This document shows positions 38,338 through 52,272 of a DNA stretch of 64,000 bases, one piece after another; position 1 is the first letter of the stretch, and each line of letters starts with the position of its first letter. This DNA comes from Zelopaecilomyces penicillatus. Lineage: Eukaryota > Ascomycota > Sordariomycetes > Hypocreales > Pseudodiploosporaceae. The notes beneath the pieces are model-generated. The model was not told the DNA's origin, did no database searches, and saw nothing but the letters and a program-made list of their open reading frames with translations. A program made the translations under genes and the position numbers. The stretch is taken from the NCBI GenBank assembly GCA_005765155.1, contig VCCP01000002.1:6664884-6728883 (forward strand). The letters are read 5' to 3'.

Positions 38338-41300
38338 ATCTATTATATAGTGGGCTCCTTTTGTGCAAAGGAGGGGTAGGGCTAAGTATGATTGGTGGCC
38401 CTTAACCCAAATACCCCGCTATAACCAGCAAAGGATGACATGCAAAGGGAACAATATAATTGGCGAGAATAATAGGGTTAGGGTCTGGGAACTCTCTATC
38501 ATGATTGGTCAAGCCTGGATACCAGCTTAGGATTACTATAGCTTAGGTTATTAAACTATAGAGCCGCCCTGCTTAGGTATTACTATATAGCCAGTGTTGC
38601 AAACTAATTACTATCCCCCCTTGCATATGCAGGTTACCTCTTCTAGGAAAAAATAGACAGATTTATCTATAACCAATAGCACCAGGTCCTAATATACATT
38701 CAATACAGGACATGCCTTATACCCAATCCGGTCAGCTGGAAACATCATCTATAAGCCAAGCTGCACTATATCAAGGGTAAATAGCTATATCTACTAATAA
38801 ACAGATTCAGCGCCTATAGGTTAAGGCCTCTAGAGGAGCTCTAATAATAGCTAGCTAAGGATTATATTATCTGGCTGCTTTAGTGCCTAGTAATCCTTAA
38901 TAGCTATAAGTATTTATATCTATACTATAGGCACTACTCTATACGGAGGGCTAAGCTATAGGAGTACCTAGTAAAGCATTAACCTATTAGCAGTGAGAAG
39001 CTGCTGTTTAGATGCTGTTGTATATAAATGCTATTCTAAGCGAAGCAGCTCACTATCTACTTTAAGGTGGCTGTCTATAGCGCTATAGCATTGATTCTAC
39101 TGCTTGTTCCTGGGCTAACAGGGTCCAGGTCTATTATCAAGATAGGCCTGTTCCAGTCACTGATATAAGACAGTATATAGGCTATTAATGATATCCAGTG
39201 CAAAGGGATAGTTATAGATGGCAGTGAGACCAAATCAGTATATATACTCTGGGTAAACTGGACCAGGTTTACTGTATATCTGGATGGACTATATAATAAA
39301 GATATTATATTATTATATGCACTGCTTAAGCAGGACCTTAAGTATATATTATCTAAAGAGGATTATATTAAGCTGGAGAATATCTTGAATATAATAGAAA
39401 AGATACTATATAGTAAGTATAAGCTGGTATAGGAGGGCTTGGTAATATATAGGATGATCTAGTAGTGGGCTCTTATCCTTAGTCACTTCTATATAGGCTA
39501 TATATTCAAGGCTAATATATTCTAATTATTCAAGAATGAATCAATACTGATTAACTACTTTAACTATATAAAGCAGCTGATAGCCTACTACTACTATATA
39601 GTTTATAGAGGTATGGAGCACTTTGTGTAGGCAGAGGGTTACCCTATACCAACCAATATTATAGAGATATTATTATTCTAGATTATATATATAGATAAAG
39701 TTATTAAGTAGGTAGATAGGGATCCTAGCCTAGATAATATATAGTTATAGCTTGTACTATAGAGGCTGTGTTGCTTGCTGATATATTATCCTATAGGTAG
39801 CTAGCCCTTTAAGTTGCTGCTGCTTAGCTATTATATTATAATAAGCTATAAGGTAAGCCAAACCCTAGACCACCACTGCCTACCATTAGGCAAGCATATA
39901 AGCTAATAGATCAAACAGAGCAATAAGGGATGGGAAGATCCAGATAACTTTAATAGCAAACTGTTAGTACTGGTATAGTCTGCTTAGTTGATACTGTTTA
40001 GTATAGTATGCGATAACTATATAGAGATAGATAATATAGTGCTGGAAAAGCTGATCAAGCTTATCAATAGATATATAATACAGTCCAATAAAACCCCATT
40101 CAGATACATTCTAAACTGGAGACTATATCTCTTTAAAGCAAGTATAGATAGCCTTACCTAATACTAGGTCTACTGGTCGCTGGATGGCATAACCATCCAG
40201 TATAAGGGTATAGCTATTATTATATAGGATATTATATAGCTGGCTAGGTTTATCTTTAATAGAGTGAAATCACTTTTAGATAAGTATCTCCTCCTTAATA
40301 CAAACTATATACTATATATCTAGGCTAGCGATATTTAGGATGATATTAATAGTATATAGTATAATATATTATAGGCTATTAACTATTATAATATCTATCT
40401 AATGGTATATAGTAAGGTTGCACTACTCTAGTATATCTAGAGCAGCGAGCTATTAAGTAATACCTTTATAATAAGGGATAATAGTATAGAAGGGGTAATC
40501 TTGCCTAGGCTCTGTAGTATAGCTATAGCGGTATATAAGGCAAGGGTGTAAGAATTCCTTAGGCTGCTCCTTATGCTCTGCTATATTATATCTAGGCTGC
40601 TATTATGGTTATTGGAAATCCTATCTATTATTATATATAATACTATAAGGTAGTAGTACCTTTTTATCTAGGAGAAGCTAATGCTGCTCTATATATAGTA
40701 TTATAAGAGCTAGGAATACTCAGGCATATATAAGAAGAATATTTACTTCCTATTATTAGAGGTTAGTAATATATTCCTTATATATATTGCCTATATCGTA
40801 TCCCTTAGGCAGATATTTCTATAAGCTGGTAGATTGGGTGCTATGCTATTACTATTCCTATAGTTAAGCCTAGAAGGTAAGATATAGAGTGATAATACTA
40901 TCTCTACTATACTAGCAAAGATATATGCGCTGGGTAGCCTGCTATAGATATAGGTGGCCTGATGGAGGCAGATAGTGGTAGCTATTACTAAGGATAAGTT
41001 CTTAAGGAGTGATCAGGCCAACTTCGGATTAGAATTTATAGGTAAGACTGGCATTAGTGTTAGCTTTGATAACCCTAAGGAGGAGTATCTGATGGTTAAG
41101 CTGGTGGAGATAAGTAATCACTTATATCAGATATTCAATTATATATATATGGATATATCTAAATAGTATAAGAGCATCCTATTGCATTAAGTATATTAGG
41201 CATCTACTAGCTAGTAGAACCTTTTTAGATTATCTAATATACTTAAACCTAATCAGTGAGATATTATAGATAATAGGGCTGATATTATAACCATTCTGTT

Positions 41301-44187
41301 TATAAGGGTTAGGAAGTAAGCTAGCTATGGTTATATAGAGCAGGAGCTTATTGCTGTGGCTAGATTTATAATGAAGAACCCTGTCTTATGCTTCTGGAGT
41401 GGTGGCTAGAGATGAGGGGCTATAGCTATGCTTGGGATAGGCCTGGAGGAGTAGATAATGATTATCCTGCTTATAAGGGGGGGCAAGACCCTCTCTATTA
41501 TAATCAGGTATGCCCTTAATAGTGTAGGTATAACCATCCTTATTCTGTTGATTATAGCCCTGTGCTACTTAATGGAATGGGAGCTTGCTAGGGCTGGGAT
41601 CTGTATTATGCACTGGATGAGGGGGGGTAATATAGAGGGTCCTATTATTATTATTGCTATTGAGCTTATATATATAAAGGAGTTCCTTGATAGTGTATAC
41701 TGGCTGCTATAGAGGCAGGGCCTGGACTGTATTATAGTTGATGAATGCTATCTTATGGTTATAATGGCTGATTATAGATCAAGCCTTTGTAACCTTGGAT
41801 AGTATATCTGCTAGATTAAGGTATAGAGTGTATGGCTTATAGCTATACTATCATTAGTGATAGCACTGAGCTTTATTGAATGGAATAAACTTGTGAAGCT
41901 ATATATTATTAGGGAGTTTATTAATCAATATAATATCAGCTATAGAATTATATACTTAGGGTAATAAGCTAAAGATAAGGATGGGTTTAAGGGTATAATA
42001 TAATGGGTTGAATTAATAATAACTTTAAGCCTAGGAAGATCTATATTTAAACCATAAAAAAAAGGTAGATAAATCATTATATATTACTAGATTATGCCTT
42101 AGGTTGATTATATAGTAGACCACCTAGGATGCAAAACACTTATATTATTATTAGGTATAACTAAGGAGAAGGCTATTATTATTATAGAATAGATTAATAA
42201 TACAAGGAAACAGGTTATAGTAGCTATTATAGCATTAGGCCCTGGCTTCTATTATAAGTCTATTTAGATGGTTATATATACTAATATACCCTAGAAGATA
42301 ATGGGATTTATATAGGAAATCGGTTAAGTAGGGCAGGATGGATTATTATTTAAATTATATATTGTTATAGATAAGAAGGCTCCTTTATAATCTATAGATA
42401 AAAGCAACCCTGATAAAGCAGCTATATAAATATATCTTAGCTATATAATCTATCTATGGGCTATTATAAGTGAGTTCCTAGATGCTAAAGAAGACTGGGT
42501 CTGATATAGCTAAGATGATAAGCTATGCTCTGTGTGTGTAAAACCCAACTTTAGGCTTAGGCTGCTAGGTAGGTGTATTGCTATGGAGGCTCTAATAGAA
42601 TTTATAGGACTAGATGAGGTTAAATGGTTAGACTGTATTAGGGAGGAGGAGATATATTAGTATAAAAGAGATCTAGAGAATACTATAGGAATATGCTTAT
42701 ACTATAGAGCTAGAGGGAGAGAGTTCTTATATAGGACCGAGTTATACACCTACTGCTTTGACTGGATTAAGGCTAAGAAAGAAATGACCTAGTAGTGCGA
42801 AGAGAAGAGGATTAAATGGATACTGCTATATTGAGTCTGTTATATATATTACTAGCTATAGTATGTCTATAGTATTGATAGACCTGATAGGAAGTGCTGA
42901 TTCGTGGATATAATGATACCTCTGTATTATAGGATATATATAAGGCCGGGCAGCACTGTATAGATAAAAAGACACTTCTAACGGATATTTGTATTATAAA
43001 TCGATTTCATGGTCTGGCTTGGATGGGAGGTGAACCTAGGTATTATAGAAGCTATATAAGGGAATCTGATGGCTACCCTAGTAATAAAAGAGTTCAGAGG
43101 CTAGTTATAGTATTGATTAGTATTGCTAATAGTAATGAATTGATTAGTAATATAATATTAGAATTAGACCCTGAGCCTAAGCTAGTATATCCCTTATAAT
43201 CTTTCTAGTATTTACTTTATAGAACTGGAATATGATTCTGATCTATAGATATAAAAGGAATGATAAGGAAGCGATAGAGAAGAGGATCTAATACCAATCT
43301 CACCCCTATCAAATCAGATATAGAAGGGGTAATCCTATTAACCTAGATAGGGAAATATTATAACCGCTAATAAGCGTTTGCTATTAGAGTTATTTATAGA
43401 TATAAGGCCAGTTATAAAGGAGCCAGATCCAGTATAGCTATTCGCTCCCCTAATATATTATATAAATAATAATGCACAGCCTATGCAGTGAGCTAGCTAA
43501 TATAGCAGTATTATACTATTAAGGTTATATAATGGGAGGCTATAGGCTAAGGTATTATTAGAACCTTAAAGAGCTTTAGGGAAACAATTTAATAATAATA
43601 GTATAAAGGAATAAAGGGTTAATCAAATAAGAGAGTGATGGATAGGGATATAGGTTCTATAGCAATATATATAATCAAACCATTGTGTTTGCAAAACAAA
43701 TATAAGTTATTCGAGTTCGTATAGCTATTATTTCCATCTATCCAATATATCTATCTATACCAACCCCCTCTCTTCCCTTTATTAGTATAAAGGGTTTAAT
43801 ATAATCTTATATAATTTATTCAATCAGTGTAAAGATATTTATTATTATATATTACCTATTATAGTAAAAGAGTCTAAGAATAATTATAACCTTAAGGGTG
43901 TTAGTAAATGGCTCCTTGGTAAGCTGAGAGGCCTGAACTATATTAGATGGGAAGATAATATTACTCTATTGGGCCAGTTAATATCCAAAAGAACTAATAT
44001 AAGGATAAGGCAATGTATATAGCCTATAATAGCAACCGCTAGTAGTAGTAGTATGAATATAGTAAGATCCTATCGATTTAATAGAATAAGAGAGAGTATT
44101 AGAGGTAAGCCAATAAAGATAGGTAAAGCCAGAGAGACTAGTGCTAAATATCTAGTTAAGTAAGCTAGAGTAGCATCCATTATATTT
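38338..44187 (+). repeat. Tandem subtelomeric unit B (about 5.85 kb) with TLH gene
   Basis: Directly follows unit A in the same orientation. The first few hundred bases are visibly less RIP-mutated than in unit A: the hairpin CTCCTTT/AAAGGAG (38355-38361 and 38367-38373) is intact, and GC bases such as TTGGTGGCCC are kept. It carries TAGGGTTAGGG at 38473-38483. The tail frame continues past the end of the A/B homology (FKGKPIKKCYMETIKQ to about 44280), showing that unit A lost its 3' end at the A/B junction. Confidence 0.85.
38667..43507 (+). pseudogene. Telomere-linked RecQ helicase (TLH), copy B, RIP-inactivated
   Basis: Same architecture as copy A. The longest surviving open pieces cover the part ending FLRSDQANFGLEFIGKTG (from 40975) and the ATPase domain from 41458, where motif I reads LLIRGGKTLS (41470-41499), close to the functional GGGKS form. 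Motif II VDECYLM lies at 41737-41757. Motif VI around 42307-42342 reads *EIG*VGQDGLL, with one Arg-to-Gln change and stops in place of Gln and Arg. Retained codons suggest slightly less RIP than copy A in places. Borders are taken by offset from copy A and are approximate. Confidence 0.85.
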
Positions 44188-44644
44188 AAAGGCAAACCAA
44201 TAAAGAAGTGCTATATGGAGACTATAAAACAAATAGATAAATACCAGGGGAATATAATCATACACTTATTTAATAAGTCAGGCTGATTATAAGCGAAAAA
44301 TATAGATAAGAAGCTATTTTATAGGCAATATGAATAGCAGTGATGGTAGCTATACTGATAGCAGTGATAGCAGCTATGATAGTAACCTATATCAGTTGCC
44401 TAAGGACCAGTATAATCCTATACTATATATTATACTATTATAGGGTAATAGAGATAATCCAGCTATTAATGCTAGAGAGGATCGCTTAAATAGTGATAAA
44501 TCAAAAAGCAGTGGTGATAATAAGTTCAAAGATACTAGTGAATCTCTTGATAATATAGCTGATAATAACTATATAAAGAGTGGTAAGAGCCCTAGGAGCA
44601 GGACTAATGCTGAGAGCAATACTGAAGATAAAGTCGAAGATGAT

Positions 44645-44885
44645 AATAATGAAGCTAAAGCCAAGGCCAAAGAAGCTAAGGCTAAAGAAGCTAAAGCCAA
44701 AGCTAAAGATATTAAAGCCAAAGCCAAAGCCAGAGCTAAAGCCAAAGCCAAAGCCAAAGCCAAAGCTAAAGCTAAAGAAGCTAAAGAAGCTAAAGCTAAA
44801 GAAGCTAAAGAAGCTAAAGCTAAAAAAGCTAAAGAAGCTGCTAAAGCTAAAGCTAAAGCTAAAGCCAAATCTAAGGCTAAGGCTA
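44645..44885 (+). repeat. Ala/Lys-coding minisatellite (GCY AAA units)
   Basis: About 240 bp of repeated GCC AAA / GCT AAA with occasional GAA GCT AAA, coding AKAKEAK in the SNF2 relative 1 frame. The C/T alternation in GCC|A versus GCT|A is the CpA-to-TpA change expected from RIP. The other two forward frames are also open here, giving spurious Lys/Pro/Leu-rich ORFs. Confidence 0.8.
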
Positions 44886-45567
44886 ATAGCAGAGGTGGAG
44901 GTGGTAGCAGTAGCAGGGATGATAGCAGTAGTAGCAGTAGAGATGATAGCAGCGGAGACAATAGTGGAGAGGATGATAGTGATGACCAAGATAATAATAT
45001 ATACCCTAAGATGCTCCCACTACTATTAGACTAATGATTCTCAAAGGTTAGGCTATTAAAACTAAGACCATTGCCACTCCTAGATATACTAGGCAAGACT
45101 GTTATAAGCACTAGTATCTAAAGAGCTGGCAGAGCGTTATTATATAATACCTATTATAGTTTTGCCCTACCCTATAATAAGTATGTTTAACTATTAGTTG
45201 AGTTTAAGCTGGGTATTAGGTCCTTAAAAAGCCTTGTGAAAGATTATAATAATTCTAAAAGGTATATATTTAGGATGATGTTATTAGGTGTTATAAGGGT
45301 GGCTAGAGACTCTGCCCCTTGGGTAGCAGGCCTATTTGGGTTCTTAAGAATAAATACCTTCCTAATATTTCTTAATAGAGATGGTATATAATACAATCCC
45401 TTAAGGTATATATGGTATTATATATAGATTATAATCTATAGATCCAATCTTAGCTTAATCAAGTAGGCTTAAATAGCTATCTATAGATCAAAATCAATCA
45501 TCTCTAGTATTAATTATATATTATATATATCTATATCCTAAGGGGTTAATGCTAACAGTGGATATTA

Positions 45568-45864
45568 ATGGCCTATATCTTATATCCCCTTATAAAAGCT
45601 CTTAATATAGCAGAGAAGAAGAAGATTAACTATACTATGATTATCTATATCAGTATCGAATATATAGATAGGATGTATCCATATCTATGGGCAAACCTGG
45701 AAAAGCAATCCAGTATTCTTATAAGGAAGGGATCAGTAAGCAAACTGTTTCTACTAGATATTGACCCTATCAAAGATATAGAATGGGATGAATCCCTGAT
45801 ATTTATAGTAGTATATTACAGATTGATAATATTCTTTCTCTTTAGATTTCCAGAAAATAATTAA
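45568..45864 (+). pseudogene. Open fragment of SNF2 relative 1 (central domain)
   Basis: A 98-codon open stretch within the larger dead gene. It reads RMYPYLWANLEKQSSILIRK and WDESLIFIVVYYRLIIFFLF. The equivalent part of relative 2 at about 55070-55270 reads YLQYSLNCN...FLLDKFLTIKEE...TCYRLIIFFL, which is how I linked the two genes. Not recognised as a known domain. Confidence 0.6.
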
Positions 45865-48800
45865 ATAGAAGGTTAAAAAGGTTTTATATAGGGTCACTTC
45901 TATAATAACTGGGTTATAGCCCTCTATACTATTATATAGTTTAAGAAATATAGATCGACTCCTATGATTTTATCTACCCCACCCAAACTATATCAGAACA
46001 ATCCATCTCTTTGATATAGATATACTACCAATATATCTAGCACTGATATAGCAGCAGTATAAACAAGGAATAAAAATAAGATTATATTATAGGACCTTAC
46101 TATAGAGATAGCTATATATTTTAATGGAATAAATAGCCTTAAAACCGATAACCTTAATAGTATATTATTATATAAGGATATAAGAGTGATGATAGGGATC
46201 CCTATTAAGGCTATAAGAGCTAGAGGAGGGCCAGATAAGGATATTATCTGAGTTAATCTTGTATTAGCTATTCATAAGGGTATTATAAATATATTAGAGT
46301 AAATCACCCCTGGTATAGACTTGATTAAGGAAGGAGAGAGGAAGGAGTCTGTTTTATAGCCGCTTATGCTTAAGAGTATGGATATGGAAAATTTAGTAGA
46401 GTGGCTAAAGACAAGAGTAAACATCAGCTTTAATAATGAATTTAATACAATAGAAGCCAGCCTTAATAATTAAGAACCCTATAAGCGGTAAATATAGCAC
46501 CTTGATGATATTGCTTTAGCAGTTAATATAGTGGATAATAAAGATCAGAGGTGGCTATATAATCTAAGAGAAAACAGAGATCTTATAGGGATATTTTTAC
46601 CTGATGAAAAAGACCTTATAATTGCTTATAAGACATTTAGTATTCTTGATTAATAAGATCTAGCTATATTTAACTATATTACTAGAGTAAATAATAAAAA
46701 GCCTAAGCTATATTAGATACTTAATAAGGGTATATATTATTATAATCTACTATTACCCATCCCTACCCTAATCATATATCCTAGTATAGGGGATATATCA
46801 GTAGTGATGACTCTATAATAGGTATATATAATATATACTAATAGATAATTATAGAGATAAATATAATTATTAATAAGATAATAGGTATATAGAGAGTTAT
46901 GATATTAGTAGATAAGTATAGGCTGGGAAAGATACTAGAGATATTCTTATTACTATATAGTATAACCAAGAAGATATATAAATCAATCAAGGCAGACCCT
47001 AAGCTACTGGCTGAAGATAAATAATTATATAAGCCAAGTATTATATTCTGCCCTACTATAATAGTCAAGTAGACTTTCCTTAAAGCTATAGTATAATAGG
47101 CCAGCTATTTTAATGTTATTGTCTGTTATAGCACCTATAATAAGATTATATTATAGGTATAAAGAGAAGCCACTTTAAATAATATAGTAGAGTTATAGAA
47201 GTAGATCAATAAGTAGAGAGATAAATATATAAACCTGAATACTCTATAATAAATTATTATTATCCCCTATACTATAGGGGTAAGACAATTAAGCTTATAT
47301 AGTAAGGTAGTTAGGAATATAAGAATAAGACTCTATAAGATAATAGAGACCAACCCTAGACTCCTCTAATAACTTAGGGAGGCAGAGGAAACAATCCTAT
47401 AGAACCTAGAAGATAAGCTAAAGATTAAGGATCTAGTAAGCCTAAGCATAGATAGAACCGAGTTCAACACCATAGTGCCATTAAAAATCATAGATATATA
47501 GTTCAACTAAATCATCTATAATAAAGGCTATGCTATCAAAAGCCCCTATTTAATAATATATTATATTATTAGCTAGCTGGATCATAAGGCCACCCTTATA
47601 TATACCATAACCCTATTACTCAACTATATCCATAATAGACTTGATTATATTAAACTATTTTAGAACCCAGTATAGCTATTTAAGTAGAAGCCATCTATTA
47701 AAGTATTATCTAATATATAATATAAGGAAGGGATATAGAAGGGGATATATAATAGTAGAGAGTATAAGGGTATAACTTATAATTGCTTAACTATTAGGAC
47801 TATTAATAGCCAGATAGGTAATATAATCTATATTATCAACCAGTAAAAGTATTATATAGAGTTTACTAAGTGTATCTCTAATTTAACTATATTATTATTC
47901 CTTATATACCCTATATTATTCAAAAACTATATATTTAATAATAAATAGGATTCTAATATAGTATAGTATATTATATATCCAGTAATATCAATCTTTACTA
48001 TCTATAGGGGTATATTAAGTAAAACAGTACTATTAGATAACTCAGAGGTTGTACTTAATGACTCTATTCTACTTATATATATCTATACCATTAAGTTAAA
48101 GTTGGATATCTAAAACAGGTATAGGATTCAATATATTATTAACCAGAATATAGGATCCTTTATTATGGTAATACCTAATAATATAGATATAGAGAGAAAG
48201 GGGAAGAGTACTATAACAGCATCTAGCATCTTAATAAATACAGGTATTCAATAAGTACTAGCATTAATATCTACTAATACTAACTTCTATATATTAATAT
48301 AGGCCAATCTAAGAAATATTAAGTTACTTAAAGATATAGATACCCTCTAGATGATATATTATAATTAGATAATTATAAAGATTAAACTCTATATAAACAA
48401 ATTAATAATATAGATAGTAGAGATTAAGATATAAGAACTTAATATATTAAGAAGGAAAGATATATATATTATAGCTAGAGTTTTTAAGATAAATATAATA
48501 ACAGCCAAGGACTATATAGATAGCCTTTAATAGTACTTTTATCATTATAGGCTTAATAGGAGTATACCCTACCCAATCAATAGAATCATTATAATCCAGA
48601 TAATAATATATAAATCTCCTAAGATTATATATACTATATAGAAGATGCTATATAAGTCATATATTTAAAAGGGTAGAGTATTAATATATATTAATCACCC
48701 TCTTACTTAAGTATAAATAGAATCCATTTATTATTATTAGTTAATAAGGAGATATTAATATATACTATAAGGAATAGCCTTTTCAATCTATAGATAAAAA

Positions 48801-49799
48801 TAATAGAATATCTATACTATAAGAATTATAATCTATAGATTATAAACCAAGATTAACCCCTTAAGAGCTTATTACTATATTATATAAATAGCTTAAATTT
48901 ACTAATAAATATAATAGGATCCTAGCCATTATATTAAACTTCATTAGGGTCCAAATACTATAGATTCACAGCTCTTATTAATAATATAAGAAAGATAAAG
49001 TATAGTATAAGTTTAATAACCCTGATTTCAATATCAGCTATCTTATTACCTTACTTATACTAAATATATTTAAAGTGAATCTCTATCAATCCTATAGCTT
49101 AAGCATTATCCTCAAATATCCATAAAACCTAAATATAATATAATAAGCGATCGATCGATTATAATAATTTAGCTCTATAAATACTATATATTAGGATATC
49201 CTATTAATTAAAGATATATTCAATATATACTAAGAATCTTATATATTCAAGAAATATATAGGCATTATTATAATAAAGAGTGATATTCTTAAGGTTATAT
49301 AGGGAGAGCTTTGGATTATATATATCTATAAAATTCTATGCATTTACTATAGCTATAAAGTCAATCAATATCCTAGGGCAAGGGTATAATAGGACTATTA
49401 TAACTATAAATTAATTAGGTATAAAGGCAAGTTCTATAATAAACTTGCCTAATTTATACTATATAACCTAAAGGAGAGTATTAAGTTTATAAAGGAGAAT
49501 CTATTAGATATCAGTGAGCACTAGAAGAGAGGCATTAAGCTTATATCAGACTATATCAGTAGTAAGAATCCTTGCTTTAATAATAATATAATGATTCGAA
49601 ACTTCTTTAAGATAGTAGATACTAAGGGTAATAATAATATCACCACTAGTGTAATCAAAGGGGAAAAGGGAAAGATAATAGAGCTTATTATAATTAGTAA
49701 TCAGGCCAAGAGGCTGCTATTAGTAAAGATAGAAGCAAGAGTTTATAATTATAAAGTTATAAGGAGGTTTAATATATACTATATAATATAATAATAATT

Positions 49800-50699
49800 T
49801 ATATAAAAATTAAATATATTAAGGATTAAAGTATATACTATACTAGAATATATTAAGGCTATATAAAATAATATAATCGATTAGATAAATATATACTAAG
49901 AGTATCTAATAATAATATCTTAATAATATATTATATATTATATAATTTATAGCCCCTATCTATCTAGATTTCGATCTATAGATTAAACTATAATTAGTAG
50001 GGTAGTCTTGATATAAATTTTACTTAATAAGTAAGAGAAATATTATTTTTATATAGGGTAGATAGAGATATTAAATATTAATACTTTTATATATAAAAGG
50101 AATCCAATTTTATTAGCTACCCTATACTATATATTTAATATTATATAACTAAAATATACCTTTTTAAATTTAAAATAATAATATATAAATTATATAAAAT
50201 AAAAATTAATAATAATATATATTTTAACTAAAAAAATATAATTTAAAATAATCATCTTTCTTATAATTAAAAAGATATAAAGATTAAGATAAGTATATTA
50301 TAGTATTTTTTATTTTTTAAATAATTTAAATTCTTTTAACTTAAATAAAATTTTATTTTATTTTTATTAATATTATTAAATAAATAAATCAATAAATAAA
50401 TAAATATATTATTAAATCTAAAAGTATTTATTTATTATAAAATAAATTATAAATTATATTAAATAAAGATTTAAATCTTTTTATTATAATATTATATAAG
50501 ATAATATTAATAACTTATTATTAGATAAATCTAGAATAGATATTATATAATAAGGGTTAGGGTTAGGATCTTTATATACTATAGAATATATTATTATCCT
50601 ATTTTATTTCTCTTACTTATACCTTTTACCTAAGGTTCAGCTAATCTATAGATTGGAATTATATTAGCCTATACCTTTAGGTTATTAATAGCTATTATT
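49800..50699. other. Very AT-rich spacer with a telomere-like motif and two palindromes
   Basis: No gene seen. Contains CTATAG-centred palindromes at about 49978 and 50648, the former in the well-preserved left half TTTCGATCTATAGATTAAA, and AAGGGTTAGGGTTAGG at about 50552-50567, about 2.5 telomere-like units in the outward direction. Confidence 0.5.
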
Positions 50700-51050
50700 A
50701 TGGATTCTTTAGGCCAGTCCAAAATCAAGTTCAATGATTTAGAAGTTATCAAGGAAAGGAATCAATTGATCACCTTTAAAGCCTTTAATCTTATACTATT
50801 TATAAATTCTATAAGATAAGGTTAATATAATAATAACCTTAAATATAATAATACTATAAACCCAAATTAGATATATAAACTATATAATTATATCTAGCTA
50901 GTAGATATAAAGCCAAAGGATTAATAGTATATTAAGTATATATATCACCTAAGCCTTATTATATAAGAGCTATAGGGAATAAAAGAGGAGATACTAGTAT
51001 TAATAAAACTATATCTAGATAAGTTTATAATCTATATTCTCCTTATATTA
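50700..51050 (+). pseudogene. Unknown ORF, RIP-degraded, first of a related pair
   Basis: ATG at 50700, then MDSLGQSKIKFNDLEVIKER and a frame with stops only where Gln or Trp fit (SIR*G*YNNNLKYNNTINPN*). The pattern NNNLxYNNxxNPNxxYKL also occurs in the frame at about 52390-52460. About 110 codons can be followed. Family unknown; it may be the 5' end of a longer dead gene. Confidence 0.5.
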
Positions 51051-52272
51051 TTATTTATACTTGGGGTTTATTAATAAAGATAAAAACTTAGGATTAGAAT
51101 ATATAGGAGTCTAAGAGCTATTTAAGCTATCTATAGTTTGCCTCTAATAGCTTATATTATATATAGTCTTTGAATATAATTAAATAAGTTAAGTAATACC
51201 CTATTACCTATAAAGATAAAATATACCTAAGATAGCTGATTTTATAAATAAATAGAGTATATAATTAATAAAGATAAATAGATATTAATATTAAGATATT
51301 TTAATAATATCTATAGTAGGTTAAGGAAGGATTATATAGAAATACTATTAGATATATCCAAAGAAATTCTATCTAAAACCTCAGATATTATAGATATAGA
51401 ATAACTATAATATCTATTCCAATTTTCAAAGGCAATGGATAAGAAGACCAGGGATATATATCCAGCTATTAAGGGTTAGACTGATATAGGACTAGTCCTA
51501 TATTATACTATTATACTATAGGGGATAGAGAATAATCAGATAGTTAAGGGTTAAAGATATAAAGCCTAACCCTATTATTAAATTTAAATATTTTTTCTAT
51601 TATATAAATTAAATTATAGAGTTTAAAAGGTTTTATATTTATAGATAGATATAATAATCTATTTCCATCCCTTTATAAATATACCCTATATTTACTTATC
51701 TAGTATATATTATAATTTTAATCTATAGATTAAACTTAAAGTAAATTCTTAGATATAGTATAAAGGTTATATAGATATATCTAATATATATATATTTCAA
51801 TCTATAGATAGAATTAGGGTTAGTATAACCCTAAGATAATAAAATTTGATTAGTTAATAAGAATATATTATATTATATAGAGTAAGTTAATAATATAAAT
51901 ACTATAATAAATAAGAGTTAAATTAATTAAAGATTTAAATATACTTATTTTACTTAATATATAAATAGTTTATATTCTTATTATATATAAATAATATAGA
52001 TTTAATATAATTATAGATTTTAAAAATTAAAATAAAGCCTTTTATATATCTTTAATAAATATAATCTAATAAAGAATATTTTATTATAGGGTAATAATTA
52101 TACAGTAATCATATGACCGGGGTTAGGGTTATAATATATACTCTCTCATTATTTATTATATTCTTATAATCCTTCTTCTCCTTATATCTTACCCAACCAA
52201 TCTATAGATTATAACTATAATACCTATCAAGGAATATTCTATTAGATCTCTATTCTATATAGAAGGGTTGCT
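51051..52272. other. AT-rich spacer with palindromes and a telomere-like motif
   Basis: No firm gene beyond weak continuation of the preceding frame. Palindromes centred at about 51725, 51804 and 52204. GGGGTTAGGGTTA lies at about 52118-52130, upstream of the second member of the ORF pair, in the same order as seen upstream of the first. Confidence 0.45.

Larger units (their letters stand above)
44330..49790 (+). pseudogene. SNF2-type helicase gene, relative 1, RIP-inactivated
   Basis: SNF2 ATPases move along DNA or remodel nucleosomes. An ATG at 44330 opens MNSSDGSYTDSSDSSYDSN. One TAG (about 44441) follows, then about 195 open codons with an Ala/Lys repeat and an acidic Ser/Asp tail to about 45033. 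A central block (GLFGFLRINTFLIFLNR; SVSKLFLLDIDPIKDIEWDE at about 45740) precedes the ATPase: Walker A DKYRLGKILE for DExGLGKTLE (46911-46940), KPSIIFCPTIIVKQTF, YNKGYAIKSP for YDEGHxIKNP (47517-47546), ATLIYTITLLLNY for the TGTP motif (47589-47627), SPKIIYT...GRVLIYINHPLTQ, and motif VI NLNIIQQAIDRL** (about 49126-49167). The final domain ends near 49790. Probably one or more introns at 45.4 and 48.8 kb. Clearly dead. Subfamily unknown to me. Confidence 0.75.

Noticed and set aside
44501..45029. Overlapping open frames on both strands (Lys/Pro-rich, Phe/Ser/Gly-rich and Leu/Ala-rich)
   Set aside because: All are shadows of the GCY-AAA minisatellite, which lacks stops in every frame. Only the Ala/Lys frame continues in the SNF2 relative 1 gene.
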